DNA of 64,000 nt from CAVXFS01 sp963761115 (GTDB lineage: Bacteria; Pseudomonadota; Gammaproteobacteria; Burkholderiales; Gallionellaceae), in NCBI GenBank assembly GCA_963761115.1, contig CAVXFS010000004.1:1-64000 (forward strand). Direction: 5' to 3'. Below are positions 18,401 through 26,347 of the stretch, one piece after another. A program made the translations under genes and the position numbers. The notes under the pieces were generated by a model. It saw only the letters and a program-made list of their open reading frames with translations, was not told the origin of the DNA and made no database searches. The stretch's first letter is position 1. Every line of letters begins with the position of its first letter.

Positions 18401-19349
18401 GTCGAGGCGCTCGACTTCCATCCACAGCCCGTCCGGCGTGACCATGCGCCACGACGCCAGGTTGTCCAGCGCGGTGCCCCACAGCACGGCCTTCTTGCCG
18501 CCCGCGTTCATCGCCACATTGCCGCCGATGCAGGAGGCGTCGGCCGAAGTCGGGTCGACCGCGAACACCAGATTGGCGGCTTCCGCCGCTTCCATCACGC
18601 GCCGCGTGACCACGCCCGCGCCGCAATGGATGGTGGCGACGGCTTGCTCCAGGCCCGGCAGGTGCCAGCATGTTCCACGGCGGACAGCGCATCCAGTTTT
18701 TCGGTGTTGATCACGGCGGAGAATTTGTCCAGCGGCACTGCGCCGCCGGTATAGCCGGTGCCGCCGCCGCGCGGGATGATGGTGAGTTCGAGTTCGATGC
18801 AGGCGCGCACCAGCGGCGGCGATTTCCTCTTCGGTATCCGGGTGCAGCACCACGAACGGATATTCGACGCGCCAGTCGGTTGCATCGGTGACATGCGAAA
18901 CGCGCGCCAGGCCGTCGAACTGGATGTTGTCGCGGCGGGTGATGCTGGCCAGCGCGCGCAGCACGCGTCTTGCGCAGCTGCAGCGTGTGCTCGAAGTCGG
19001 CGGCGAACTGCTCGACCGCCTGCATGCGCCAGTTCGCAGCAGGCGCTTGACCGTCCTCGTTGTTCTGGCGGCGTTCCTCGATCGCATGCAGGCGGTGGTG
19101 CAGCGCAGTCGACCAGCGCGCCGCGCGCTTGCGGGATTGTCAAGCAGGTCGTCCTGCAGGTAGGGATTGCGCTGCACCACCCAGATGTCGCCCAGCACTT
19201 CGTACAGCATGCGCGCGGAACGTCCGGTGCGGCGCTCGTCGCGCAGCCGTTGACGATGTCCCATGCCTCGTCGCCGAGGATGCGGATACGATCTCGCGGT
19301 CGGAGAACGAGGTGTAGTTGTAGGGGATTTCGCGTAATCGGGCGGTCAT
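15473..19349 (-). pseudogene. Large FAD-binding / Fe-S oxidoreductase (DUF3683-type), broken by many frameshifts
   Basis: The remains span 3877 nt, matching a protein of about 1290 residues. Fragments in order: N-terminal MTARLREIPYNYTSFSDREI, an FAD-oxidase domain (ASCIGGNVAMNAGGKKA), a glycolate-oxidase-like C-terminal FAD part (HMHAGDGNVHTNIPVNSDD), a 4Fe-4S ferredoxin part (CTVCHKCQNPCPVDI) and a Cys-rich CCG-type domain (GCGSERLFCQVG, CCGYPQTAAGEEDKG), ending at TAA 15473-15475. At least a dozen one-base shifts are needed, yet motifs survive in every frame and few substitutions are evident. Either the consensus is poor here or this is a very recent pseudogene. The family resembles D-lactate/glycolate dehydrogenases; the substrate is unknown. 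Confidence 0.8.
17423..17496. repeat. Palindromic repeat lying inside the FAD oxidoreductase gene
   Basis: GAGTCGTTAGTCG at 17423-17435 is a perfect inverted copy of CGACTAACGACTC at 17484-17496, with an inner pair AGTCCG/CGGACT. The element can fold over 74 bases. Read on the minus strand it adds a Ser/Thr/Pro-rich stretch (SSSESLVDSPISS and following) to the coding frame without a stop. The core AGTCGTTAG recurs in the hairpin at 56046-56117. It may be a mobile palindrome that tolerates insertion in genes. Confidence 0.6.
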
Positions 19350-19460
19350 GGCGCATGCAGGTTAAACCAAGGTGCGCATTCTACCGTAATGCGCAACGGC
19401 GCTCGACATGTATGGAACAGGGTTATTGACGCTGCCGGTAAATGTTCTACCATCACAGCG

Positions 19461-20003
19461 ATGGATGCTCCCGCAAAACAGAACGCCCGCGTATTTTTCG
19501 CGCTGTGGCCGGATGCTGCCGAGCGTGCCGCGCTGGCGGCATGGCAGTCGCTGCTGAATCAAGTGTGCGGCGGCCGCGTCATGCGCGCCGATACCCTGCA
19601 TGTCACGCTGGTGTTTGTCGGCAGCGTCGCGCCGCACTTGATCGATGTGTTGAAGCAGGCTGCACGGGAAGTGCAGGGAGAATCATTCCGGCTTGTGCTG
19701 GATGCAGCGCATTACTGGAAGCACAACCATATCGTCTACGCCACGCCTGAAATCGTCCCGCCTGCATTGCCTGCGCTCGTGCATGCGCTGGAGGAAAGAC
19801 TGGAGTCGCACGGCTTGCCGTTCGATAAGCGGCCATACAAGCCGCATTCGACCCTGCTGCGCGACGCGCAATGGACGCGCGATCCCTTGCCGCCGATGCG
19901 GAAGATCGAGTGGGAAGTTAAGGATTTTGTATTGTTGCAGTCGGTACAAAGGGAACGCGGCGTTGACTATGAAGTATTGGCCCGATTCGGACTGGAACGC
20001 TGA
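19461..20003 (+). CDS. thpR: RNA 2',3'-cyclic phosphodiesterase (2'-5' RNA ligase family)
   Basis: The protein has 180 residues and two HxTx motifs of the 2H phosphoesterase fold, HVTL near residue 49 and HSTL near residue 131, spaced as in ThpR/LigT. These enzymes hydrolyse 2',3'-cyclic phosphates on RNA and can join 2'-5' linkages in vitro. ATG 19461 fits the family start (MDAPAKQNARVFFALWP); upstream in-frame codons add unrelated residues. It diverges from the broken oxidoreductase gene. Confidence 0.93.
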   Translation: MDAPAKQNARVFFALWPDAAERAALAAWQSLLNQVCGGRVMRADTLHVTLVFVGSVAPHLIDVLKQAAREVQGESFRLVLDAAHYWKHNHIVYATPEIVPPALPALVHALEERLESHGLPFDKRPYKPHSTLLRDAQWTRDPLPPMRKIEWEVKDFVLLQSVQRERGVDYEVLARFGLER

Positions 20004-20533
20004 ATCTCAGGAAGAGTTGGTCTCAGGGCTTGCAGGGAATGATTGATATGTGGATATTCTGCCCCAATGGTGCCACCCGGAATTATTGGGTGCCAGCCAT
20101 CTGATGAAGTGGCCAATCCAGAGAGCGGTAGCGAACACTTGTGAAGGGCATAAACCGACACAAACCGGAACTTCATATTTCCTCTAGGCTATAATTAGCA
20201 AGCTTTATTGCAGAAACAACCTGGTCAGATCCAGCAGGGGTTTTTCCATAACTGTGGTATTGGGACTCAGTCCACTGAGCAAGCAAACGACACTCGCCGC
20301 CGTCCAAGTTGTTGCGCCGTCAAAATAAATAATCGGGTTCAGTTCGCATTAATTTTAAAGGTTCAATATACAATCCCCGTATCTTTATGGAGCGCAGCCG
20401 TGATTCAAGCTCAAAAAGGAATTGCTGGTGTGATTATTCAGTAGCTTATAGTTATACGATATCGCAACCAGCGATAATCTTTCAAAACAGTACAGTTATA
20501 AATCAATCTTGAATAATGTGAAATGAATAACTT
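20004..20533. other. AT-rich gap with no convincing gene
   Basis: This 530-base gap is visibly richer in A and T than its surroundings. The one open frame (20208-20444, 78 codons, TTG start) has no ribosome site and no recognisable motif and is not called. A TATAAT lies near 20190, and ATCGC/GCGAT form a weak hairpin near 20460-20480. The gap leads into the similarly AT-rich sensor gene at 20534 and probably belongs to the same foreign patch. Confidence 0.5.
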
Positions 20534-21223
20534 ATGCAACAATCCATTTTCTTAACCAAGTCTTTTAAGATATTCATTGCAGTGATTGCACTCGTGTCAA
20601 TTTTCGCAGGATATCAACTCAGTCAATATATTTACAGAATGAATGATTCATATCTGCAGCGCACATATGGGCTACTGGCAATGGATGAGCCAATTGACGC
20701 AGCATCCATCGAGTTGAGTCGGCAAATTCAAGAATGGAAAGACATGCTGTTGCGTTTCAACGATAAGGAACTATACCGCAAACACTGGAAGGCATTCACG
20801 GACGCCAGCGATAATGTACAAAAGGAATTGCTGCACACTAAAACGGCCATGCAGAATGGCGGCATGACTACTGATAAGATCGATCTATTGTTATCTGAAC
20901 ATAGATCGTTGCTTGCAGATTATCTGCTTGGACAAGCTATGCTGGATCGGCAGAGCGAAGATTCCATCCGTGAAGTAGACAAGCTGGTTATGGGGGTGGA
21001 TCGTAAACTACAACAAGACATCCTCAATGTAAAAACCGATATTGAACAATTTTCCAGACAACAGTTGAGTCAAATATTACCCCCTCAGAAGAATTACTAT
21101 CTATTGATTGGCCTGCTGGGAGCGTTGCCGCTATTTATTATGGCATTGATCGGATTGATCTTTGCTAGTCATTACTATGGCTATAACACCAAGAAAGCGA
21201 AGCAGTCATCGTCATCCTTGTAG
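20534..21223 (+). CDS. Chemoreceptor-like membrane sensor lacking a signalling domain
   Basis: The 229-residue protein has an N-terminal membrane segment (about 12-30), a periplasmic helical domain of about 150 residues, a second membrane segment (about 187-209), then only about 20 polar residues ending in serines. The periplasmic part (SRQIQEWKDMLLRFNDKELY) resembles the four-helix sensor domains of methyl-accepting chemotaxis proteins. HAMP and signalling domains are absent. The 3' end lies at the point where the opposing kinase gene is also cut, so it is probably the 5' half of a longer gene. Base composition is more AT-rich than its neighbours. Confidence 0.65.
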   Translation: MQQSIFLTKSFKIFIAVIALVSIFAGYQLSQYIYRMNDSYLQRTYGLLAMDEPIDAASIELSRQIQEWKDMLLRFNDKELYRKHWKAFTDASDNVQKELLHTKTAMQNGGMTTDKIDLLLSEHRSLLADYLLGQAMLDRQSEDSIREVDKLVMGVDRKLQQDILNVKTDIEQFSRQQLSQILPPQKNYYLLIGLLGALPLFIMALIGLIFASHYYGYNTKKAKQSSSSL

Positions 21224-21315
21224 CTCGTATAGCTAGCAGCGAGACCGAAAAGCAGCACGCTGCCGGGTATCAGCAGCGTAAGGCGCGTTTGCAGCGATAT
21301 ATTGCGCCGACTCAT
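21181..21315 (-). pseudogene. Remnant of a sensor histidine kinase gene (first about 35 codons)
   Basis: The response-regulator stop at 21312-21314 overlaps an ATG at 21313-21315 as ATGA, the usual coupling to a partner kinase. The frame reads MSRRNISLQTRLTLLIPG and then a membrane segment (VLLFGLAASY), typical of the N-terminus of QseC-type kinases. After about 32 residues it runs into unrelated sequence and stops at 21181-21183, inside the end of the convergent sensor gene. The sensing, H-box and ATPase parts are missing. Confidence 0.7.
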
Positions 21316-21977
21316 GGCCCGCGTCCGACGGTATATCCGATGCCGCGCAGAGTCTGGATGAAATCCCTGCCCAGTTTCTTGCGCAATCGATGGATGAAAA
21401 CTTCAATCGTGTTGCTGTCCGCACTGTCCGACCAGCCATAGATGCTTTGTTCCAGTTGCGCACGGGTCAGCACGCGGCCAGCATTTTGGATCAGCAGTTC
21501 AAGCAGGGTGAATTCCCGGGCGGAAAGCTCGACGGTTTTGCCGTCCAGCCATGCCTGGCGCGCAGTCGGATCAATCTCCACTGGGCCGAGGCGCAAATTA
21601 TGAGATGCGTGCCCGGCAGAGCGGCGGATCAGCGCCCGCAAGCGTGACGCAAGTTCCTGCATGTCGGCGGGCTTCACCACATAATCGTCCGCCCCAGCGC
21701 CAAACCCCTCGAGCTTGTCGGATTTCGCGTCACTCGCGGTCAGCATCAGGATAGGAAGTTGGCTCCCCTTGCTCCTGACTGATCGCAGCAGGGTCAAGCC
21801 ATCCATTTGAGGCAGTCCGATGTCCAGTATTGCCGCAGCATATTCCTCAGCTGATAGCGCATGTTCTGCCTGCTTGCCATCCTCTACCCAGTCAACCATG
21901 AATCCCAGATCGGTCAGGCATTTTCGGATAAGGTCCCCCAGCACCCGGTCATCGTCGACCAGAAGTATTCTCATCAT
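21312..21977 (-). CDS. OmpR-family response regulator (orphaned)
   Basis: A 221-residue regulator with a complete receiver domain (VDDDRVLGD, phosphorylation Asp in AILDIGLPQMDG, Lys in VVKPADM) and a winged-helix DNA-binding domain ending QTLRGIGYTVGRGP. It resembles the QseB/PmrA branch. Its partner kinase gene begins immediately after it but is truncated, so phosphorylation would have to come from another kinase or from small phosphodonors. Confidence 0.9.
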   Translation of the reverse strand: MMRILLVDDDRVLGDLIRKCLTDLGFMVDWVEDGKQAEHALSAEEYAAAILDIGLPQMDGLTLLRSVRSKGSQLPILMLTASDAKSDKLEGFGAGADDYVVKPADMQELASRLRALIRRSAGHASHNLRLGPVEIDPTARQAWLDGKTVELSAREFTLLELLIQNAGRVLTRAQLEQSIYGWSDSADSNTIEVFIHRLRKKLGRDFIQTLRGIGYTVGRGP

Positions 21978-22108
21978 TTCTCCATTCTGGCGTGAAATTC
22001 ACCTGTCATCCCCTGTGTTATGTCGATGCGCGTTTAAAATTACCCAGTCCTGCGTGTTGAATTTTACCGACAATCATCACTTATCACCGACCCCTGCTGG
22101 CTATGTGG

Positions 22109-22657
22109 CTAGTCTGTATTTTTTTGCCATAGAGTTTCCTTGTGCTGTTCTGCGCGGTTGATCACGCGGCACAGAATGAACAGCAAGTCGGAAAGCCGGT
22201 TGAGATAGGGTGTGCCGAATTTTGGCGCGGCTTCGCTGCGGGCAAGGGCGACCAGGTTGCGCTCGGCACGGCGCGCCACGCAACGTGCAACATGACAAAG
22301 CGCAGCAGTGCGCGTGCCGCCGGGCAGGATGAATTCCTTCAGCGGTGGCAGGTCGGCATTGTAGCGAGCGATTGCGCTATCCAGTCGCATGACATGCGCT
22401 TCGGGGAACAGGTCGTGTTGCGGCAGCGACAACGCGCCGCCGAGGTCGAACAGATCGTTCTGCACCTGAAGCAACACTGTGCCGATGTCCGGCGGCAATG
22501 CTTCAGCGAGCAACTCGCCCAACTGGCTGTTCAGCTCGTCCACGTCGCCGATGGCGATGATGCGCAAACTGTCTTTCGGCAGGCGGCTGCCGTCGGCCAG
22601 GCCAGTGCTGCCGTCGTCGCCGGTTCGCGTCACTATCTTGCTCAACCGATTCGCCAT
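22109..22657 (-). CDS. Cob(I)alamin adenosyltransferase, PduO type
   Basis: The 182-residue protein has the PduO-type ATP site near the N-terminus (TRTGDDGSTGLADG), the helix with the VDELNSQLG segment, and the C-terminal RLSDLLFILCR segment. It transfers adenosine from ATP to cob(I)alamin. The start ATG at 22655-22657 lies only two bases from a 228-bp inverted-repeat element, and the GAGAGG inside that element, eight bases before the ATG, is the only visible ribosome site. Confidence 0.93.
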   Translation of the reverse strand: MANRLSKIVTRTGDDGSTGLADGSRLPKDSLRIIAIGDVDELNSQLGELLAEALPPDIGTVLLQVQNDLFDLGGALSLPQHDLFPEAHVMRLDSAIARYNADLPPLKEFILPGGTRTAALCHVARCVARRAERNLVALARSEAAPKFGTPYLNRLSDLLFILCRVINRAEQHKETLWQKNTD

Positions 22658-22658
22658 A

Positions 22659-22886
22659 ATGGGTACCTCTCAAAATCCATATTTGCGAGCATCAGCTGAG
22701 CGGATTGCCTGCTTAAACCACTTCATCCCAACTGCTGCGTTGCGGAAAAAATCTAGTCTTGGCTAACCTGAAGGTTACCCTCCACTGAAACTGGTTTTCT
22801 TGCTCACATATTACACATATGCGGCGCGGCGAAATTTTTTCCGCGCCTTGCATTCGGGCGAACTCTGGATTTTGAGAGGCACCCAT
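22659..22886. mobile_element. MITE-like element with 21-bp terminal inverted repeats
   Basis: The ends are inverted copies. GGGTACCTCTCAAAATCCA at 22661-22679 matches the reverse complement of 22866-22884 at 18 of 19 positions, and two more outer bases (AT) match on both sides. The 228-bp interior has no gene but includes an imperfect palindrome around TAACC-TGAA-GGTTA and a hairpin GGCGCGG/CCGCGCC near 22825-22847. It fills the whole gap between the DUF1841 stop and the adenosyltransferase start. No transposase and no clear target duplication are visible, so 'MITE' is inference. Confidence 0.65.
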
Positions 22887-23308
22887 CACTGTTTCTCCAG
22901 ACAGGACAGGTAGATGGTCGCATCCGGCGCGGTGCCGTTGCGCTGCGCCTGCCAGATCATTTCACCCAGGCAATCCATCATCGCATGCTGCGCCTCATGT
23001 TCGGAAGCATATTTCTGCGTCAGCCGCACGAATTGCGCGCGGATGCCGTGTGGCTGGTCGATCGAGATCTGTTCCTCGATGGACAGGTGCATCATCAGGT
23101 GCAGGAACGGGTTGACCACGTTGCCGTCCGGCGCGTAGTCCTTGTCCTGGTGGTGATCCGGGTCGGCAAACAAGGCGTGGTATTCCGGGTGTTTCTCGAT
23201 CAGTTGCGCGGTGAGGTCTTCCAGCGGCGTCAGCAATTCACCTGCCAGGCGCTTGCGCCAGGTCTCGAACAGGAACATGCGCGCTTCGTCGCGGCTCGGC
23301 TGGAACAT
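22886..23308 (-). CDS. DUF1841 family protein
   Basis: A 140-residue acidic soluble protein (MFQPSRDEARMFLFETWRK..., HPEYHALFADPDHHQDKDY, PFLHLMMHLSIEEQ) matching the DUF1841 family, whose function is unknown. The start ATG at 23306-23308 overlaps the nth stop as TGATG, which decides it over longer upstream frames that would run inside nth. The stop codon touches the outermost base of the MITE-like element, so the last residues may have been altered by that insertion. Confidence 0.88.
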   Translation of the reverse strand: MFQPSRDEARMFLFETWRKRLAGELLTPLEDLTAQLIEKHPEYHALFADPDHHQDKDYAPDGNVVNPFLHLMMHLSIEEQISIDQPHGIRAQFVRLTQKYASEHEAQHAMMDCLGEMIWQAQRNGTAPDATIYLSCLEKQ

Positions 23309-23940
23309 CAGAACACCTTTCCCTTGAACTCGCACAGACTCTCGATCAGGCACTGGCCACATTTCGGCTTGCGCGCCTGGCATACATAACGCCCATGCAG
23401 GATCAGCCAATGGTGCGCGTCGAGCTTGAATTCGTCCGGCACGAATCTCATCAGTTTTTTCTCGACTTCGAGCACGTCACGGCCGGGCGCGATGCCGGTG
23501 CGGTTCGACACGCGGAAGATGTGCGTGTCGACCGCGATGGTGGGCTGTCCGAAGGCGGTATTGAGTATCACGTTCGCGGTCTTGCGCCCGACGCCGGGCA
23601 GCGCTTCGAGTTCCTCGCGCGTCTGCGGCACCTGCCCGCTGTGCTTCTGCAACAACAGGCGGCACATCTGGATGATATGTTTCGACTTGGTCTGATACAG
23701 GCCGATGCGCTGCACGTATTCGCGCAGCTTTTCCTCGCCGAGATCGAGCATGGCCTGCGGCGTGCTCGCCACCGGGAACAGGTGGCGCGTGGCTGCATTC
23801 ACGCTGATATCGGTGGCCTGCGCCGACAGGATCACCGCGACCAGCAATTCGAACGGCGTGGAATACTCCAGTTCGGTGGTCGGGTGTGGGTTGGCGGCGC
23901 GCAGGCGCATGAAGATTTCGCGGCGCTTGGCGGGGTTCAT
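23308..23940 (-). CDS. nth: Endonuclease III
   Basis: The 210-residue DNA glycosylase/AP lyase removes oxidised pyrimidines. The helix-hairpin-helix with catalytic Lys is LPGVGRKTANV (about 114-124), the catalytic Asp follows in VDTHIFRVSNRTG, and the 4Fe-4S cluster motif is C-x6-C-x2-C-x5-C near the C-terminus (CQARKPKCGQCLIESLC). Its start overlaps the rnfE stop as ATGA; nth following the rnf operon is a widespread arrangement. Confidence 0.97.
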   Translation of the reverse strand: MNPAKRREIFMRLRAANPHPTTELEYSTPFELLVAVILSAQATDISVNAATRHLFPVASTPQAMLDLGEEKLREYVQRIGLYQTKSKHIIQMCRLLLQKHSGQVPQTREELEALPGVGRKTANVILNTAFGQPTIAVDTHIFRVSNRTGIAPGRDVLEVEKKLMRFVPDEFKLDAHHWLILHGRYVCQARKPKCGQCLIESLCEFKGKVF

Positions 23941-24641
23941 CCGTGATCAACGGCCGGCGAAAAACCGCCATCGATCGGGGTGAGTTTATTGCTGGCCTTG
24001 CGCTCTGCGCGCAGGTTGATCCAGTTCCTGGCGGCGATAAGCAAACCGAGCCCGATGAAAGCGCCGGGCGGCAGGATGGCAAGCAGGAAGCCGTGGTAGT
24101 CGGGAATGACGTGGATCACCCAGGCCCTGGCGGACTCGCCCAGCGCCAGGTCGAGGCCGGAGAACAGGGTGCCCTTGCCGATGATCTCGCGCATGCCGCC
24201 GAGCACGGCGAGCACGGCGGTCAGCCCCAGTCCCATGGCGAACCCGTCCAGTGCGGAAGCCAGCGGCGGGTTCTTCGAGGCGAATGATTCGATGCGCGCC
24301 AGCACGATGCAGTTGGTGACGATCAGCGGGATGAAGATGCCCAGCACCAGGTACAGGCCGTGCATGTAGGCGTTCATGCCGAGCTGCACCACGGTGACCA
24401 GCACCGCGATCACCAGCACATACACCGGGATGCGCACTTCGTTCGGGATGATGTTGCGGATCGGCGCGATGGTGGCGCTGCTCAGCGTCATCACCAGCGT
24501 GGTGGCGAGGCCGAGGCTGACGGCGTTGACCACCGTGCTGCTGACCGCGAGCAACGGGCACAAACCGAGCAGTTGCACCATGCCGGTGTTCTGTTTCCAC
24601 AGGCCGTTGCGCAGGATATCCCTGGATTCATTCATGTTCAT
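23937..24641 (-). CDS. rnfE: Rnf electron transport complex subunit E
   Basis: RnfE is an integral membrane subunit of the Rnf complex, which couples electron flow between ferredoxin and NAD to ion movement. The 234-residue protein has six hydrophobic segments and the RnfA/E-type motifs VQLLGLCPLLAVSS and LIVTNCIVLARIE. ATG 24639-24641 overlaps the rnfG stop. The long C-terminal tail is hydrophilic. It is homologous to RnfA at 28572. Confidence 0.95.
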   Translation of the reverse strand: MNMNESRDILRNGLWKQNTGMVQLLGLCPLLAVSSTVVNAVSLGLATTLVMTLSSATIAPIRNIIPNEVRIPVYVLVIAVLVTVVQLGMNAYMHGLYLVLGIFIPLIVTNCIVLARIESFASKNPPLASALDGFAMGLGLTAVLAVLGGMREIIGKGTLFSGLDLALGESARAWVIHVIPDYHGFLLAILPPGAFIGLGLLIAARNWINLRAERKASNKLTPIDGGFSPAVDHG

Positions 24642-25318
24642 TTCTGCATCTCCCCGGCATTGTTCGGTTTCGCGCTGTCGGCAGCTGGTGGCGTGGCCAG
24701 TGCCAGCAGCTTGTCCCGGTTCACCTCGAAATACTGCAACGCCTTGTGTACGGCCTTGATCACCGCACGCGGCGTGATGGTGGCGCCGGCCATGTAGTCG
24801 AACTGGCCGCCATCTTTCTTCACTTGCCATGCGTCATCTTTATAACGCTCGCGCGAACTACCGTCAAATCCCTTGATCCATGGGCTTTTCTGCAGGTCGA
24901 TGTAATCGCCCAGCCCCGGCGTTTCATTGTGCGACACCACGCGCACGCCGGCGACCTCGCCGTTGTCGCGTATCGCCAGGATCAACATTATCCTGCCGGC
25001 ATAGCCATCGGGCGCGACGGCTTCCAGCACCACTGCAGTGGGTTTGCCCTTGAGGCTGGCGCGGTAGGCGGTGGTGTTGTCGTCAGTGCCGAGCAGTGGG
25101 TCGGGCGCGATGGTGAACGTGTCGTGGATGATGTCGTTGTCGGCCAACTGCGGCGGCACGATCTGCGAGATCAGCTTGAGCCGTTCCATTTCCTCGCTAT
25201 GTGCGATGTCCTCCCGCGTCTGGCTGAAAGTGAACGCCAGGATGAGGGTGCCGATCACGGTGAACACCAGCAGGTTGAGCGCGGTCAGCAGCGACGCCTT
25301 GGCGGGCGATTCGATCAT
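24638..25318 (-). CDS. rnfG: Rnf electron transport complex subunit G
   Basis: RnfG carries a covalently bound FMN on the periplasmic side. The 226-residue protein has one N-terminal membrane anchor (residues about 10-30) and the FMN attachment region MAGATITPRAV, a variant of the usual S(T)GATxT motif in which the first residue is Ala; the second Thr is the expected attachment site. ATG 25316-25318 overlaps the rnfD stop as ATGA. Confidence 0.95.
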   Translation of the reverse strand: MIESPAKASLLTALNLLVFTVIGTLILAFTFSQTREDIAHSEEMERLKLISQIVPPQLADNDIIHDTFTIAPDPLLGTDDNTTAYRASLKGKPTAVVLEAVAPDGYAGRIMLILAIRDNGEVAGVRVVSHNETPGLGDYIDLQKSPWIKGFDGSSRERYKDDAWQVKKDGGQFDYMAGATITPRAVIKAVHKALQYFEVNRDKLLALATPPAADSAKPNNAGEMQK

Positions 25319-26343
25319 TTTTCGCCTTCCTTGTGGCCGAACACCCTGGGCTGGGTGTAGGCGTCGATGATCGGCACGCAGATGTTCATCAGCAGCGTGG
25401 CGAAGGCGACACCTTCCGGATAACCGCCGTACATGCGGATCAGGTAAGTGAGCATGCCCGCGCCCATGGCGAAGATATATTTGCCTTTCGGCGTGGTCGG
25501 TCCGGTGACCGGATCGGTGAGGATGAAGAATGCGCCCAGCATCGATGCGCCTGCGGCTACATGGAACAGCGGGGTGACGTAATGCGCCGGGTCGACCAGG
25601 TGGAAGATGCCTGCCATGACGAACAGCGTGCCGAGGAAGGTGACCGGGATGTGCCAGGTGATGATGCGCCGGAACAGCAGGCAGGCGCCGCCGATGAGGA
25701 ATCCGAGCGCGACCATCTCGCTGCCCTTGCCGGCCAGTTCGCCGAAGATCGGCATCGCGAAGATCATCGCTACCGGGCGTTCGAGATGCAGCTGTGTTTT
25801 GAGCGTATCCAGCGGCGTGGACATGGTGATGGCATCCAGTTCGACGCCGCCCGGCAGGTGGCCGCCGAACATGTACGCCATCTGCTCGGCAAAGCCGAGC
25901 CCGGTCTGGCCGAGGCCGAGCGGCGCGATCCAGTGCGTCATTTGCAGCGGGAAGGAAATGATCAACACCGCATAGCCGACCATCGCCGGATTGAACGGGT
26001 TGCTGCCGAGGCCGCCGTACAGGTGCTTGGCGACAGAGATGGCGAACGCCGTACCGACCACGATCAGCCACCATGGCGCCAGCGGCGGGATAGACAGTGC
26101 CAGCAGCCAGGCGGTGAGCAATGCACTGTAGTCCGACAGGAACGGTTTGATCGGCCGGTCGCGCAGCTTGAGCATGGCGGCTTCGGTCACCAGCGCGGTC
26201 AGGCTGGCCAGCAGCAGCGTGACCAGCACCGCCGCGCCGTAAAACCACACGTACAGCACGATGCCGGGCACCAGTGCCAGCAGCACCGTGAGCATGATGC
26301 GCGCCACGCTGTCTGACTTGGTGATGAACGGGGATGACAGCAT
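25315..26343 (-). CDS. rnfD: Rnf electron transport complex subunit D
   Basis: A 342-residue membrane subunit of Rnf with about nine hydrophobic segments and the second covalent flavin site near ITMSTPLDTLK (about residue 170). Signature segments GSNPFNPAMVGYA and FFILTDPVTGPTTPKGK match RnfD/NqrB. The downstream rnfG start overlaps its stop, and rnfC lies four bases upstream. Confidence 0.96.
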   Translation of the reverse strand: MLSSPFITKSDSVARIMLTVLLALVPGIVLYVWFYGAAVLVTLLLASLTALVTEAAMLKLRDRPIKPFLSDYSALLTAWLLALSIPPLAPWWLIVVGTAFAISVAKHLYGGLGSNPFNPAMVGYAVLIISFPLQMTHWIAPLGLGQTGLGFAEQMAYMFGGHLPGGVELDAITMSTPLDTLKTQLHLERPVAMIFAMPIFGELAGKGSEMVALGFLIGGACLLFRRIITWHIPVTFLGTLFVMAGIFHLVDPAHYVTPLFHVAAGASMLGAFFILTDPVTGPTTPKGKYIFAMGAGMLTYLIRMYGGYPEGVAFATLLMNICVPIIDAYTQPRVFGHKEGEK

Positions 26344-26347
26344 GGAC

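Noticed and set aside
20208..20444. Possible 78-residue protein upstream of the sensor gene
   Set aside because: TTG start without a ribosome site, no motif and AT-rich surroundings; kept only as a note on the gap.
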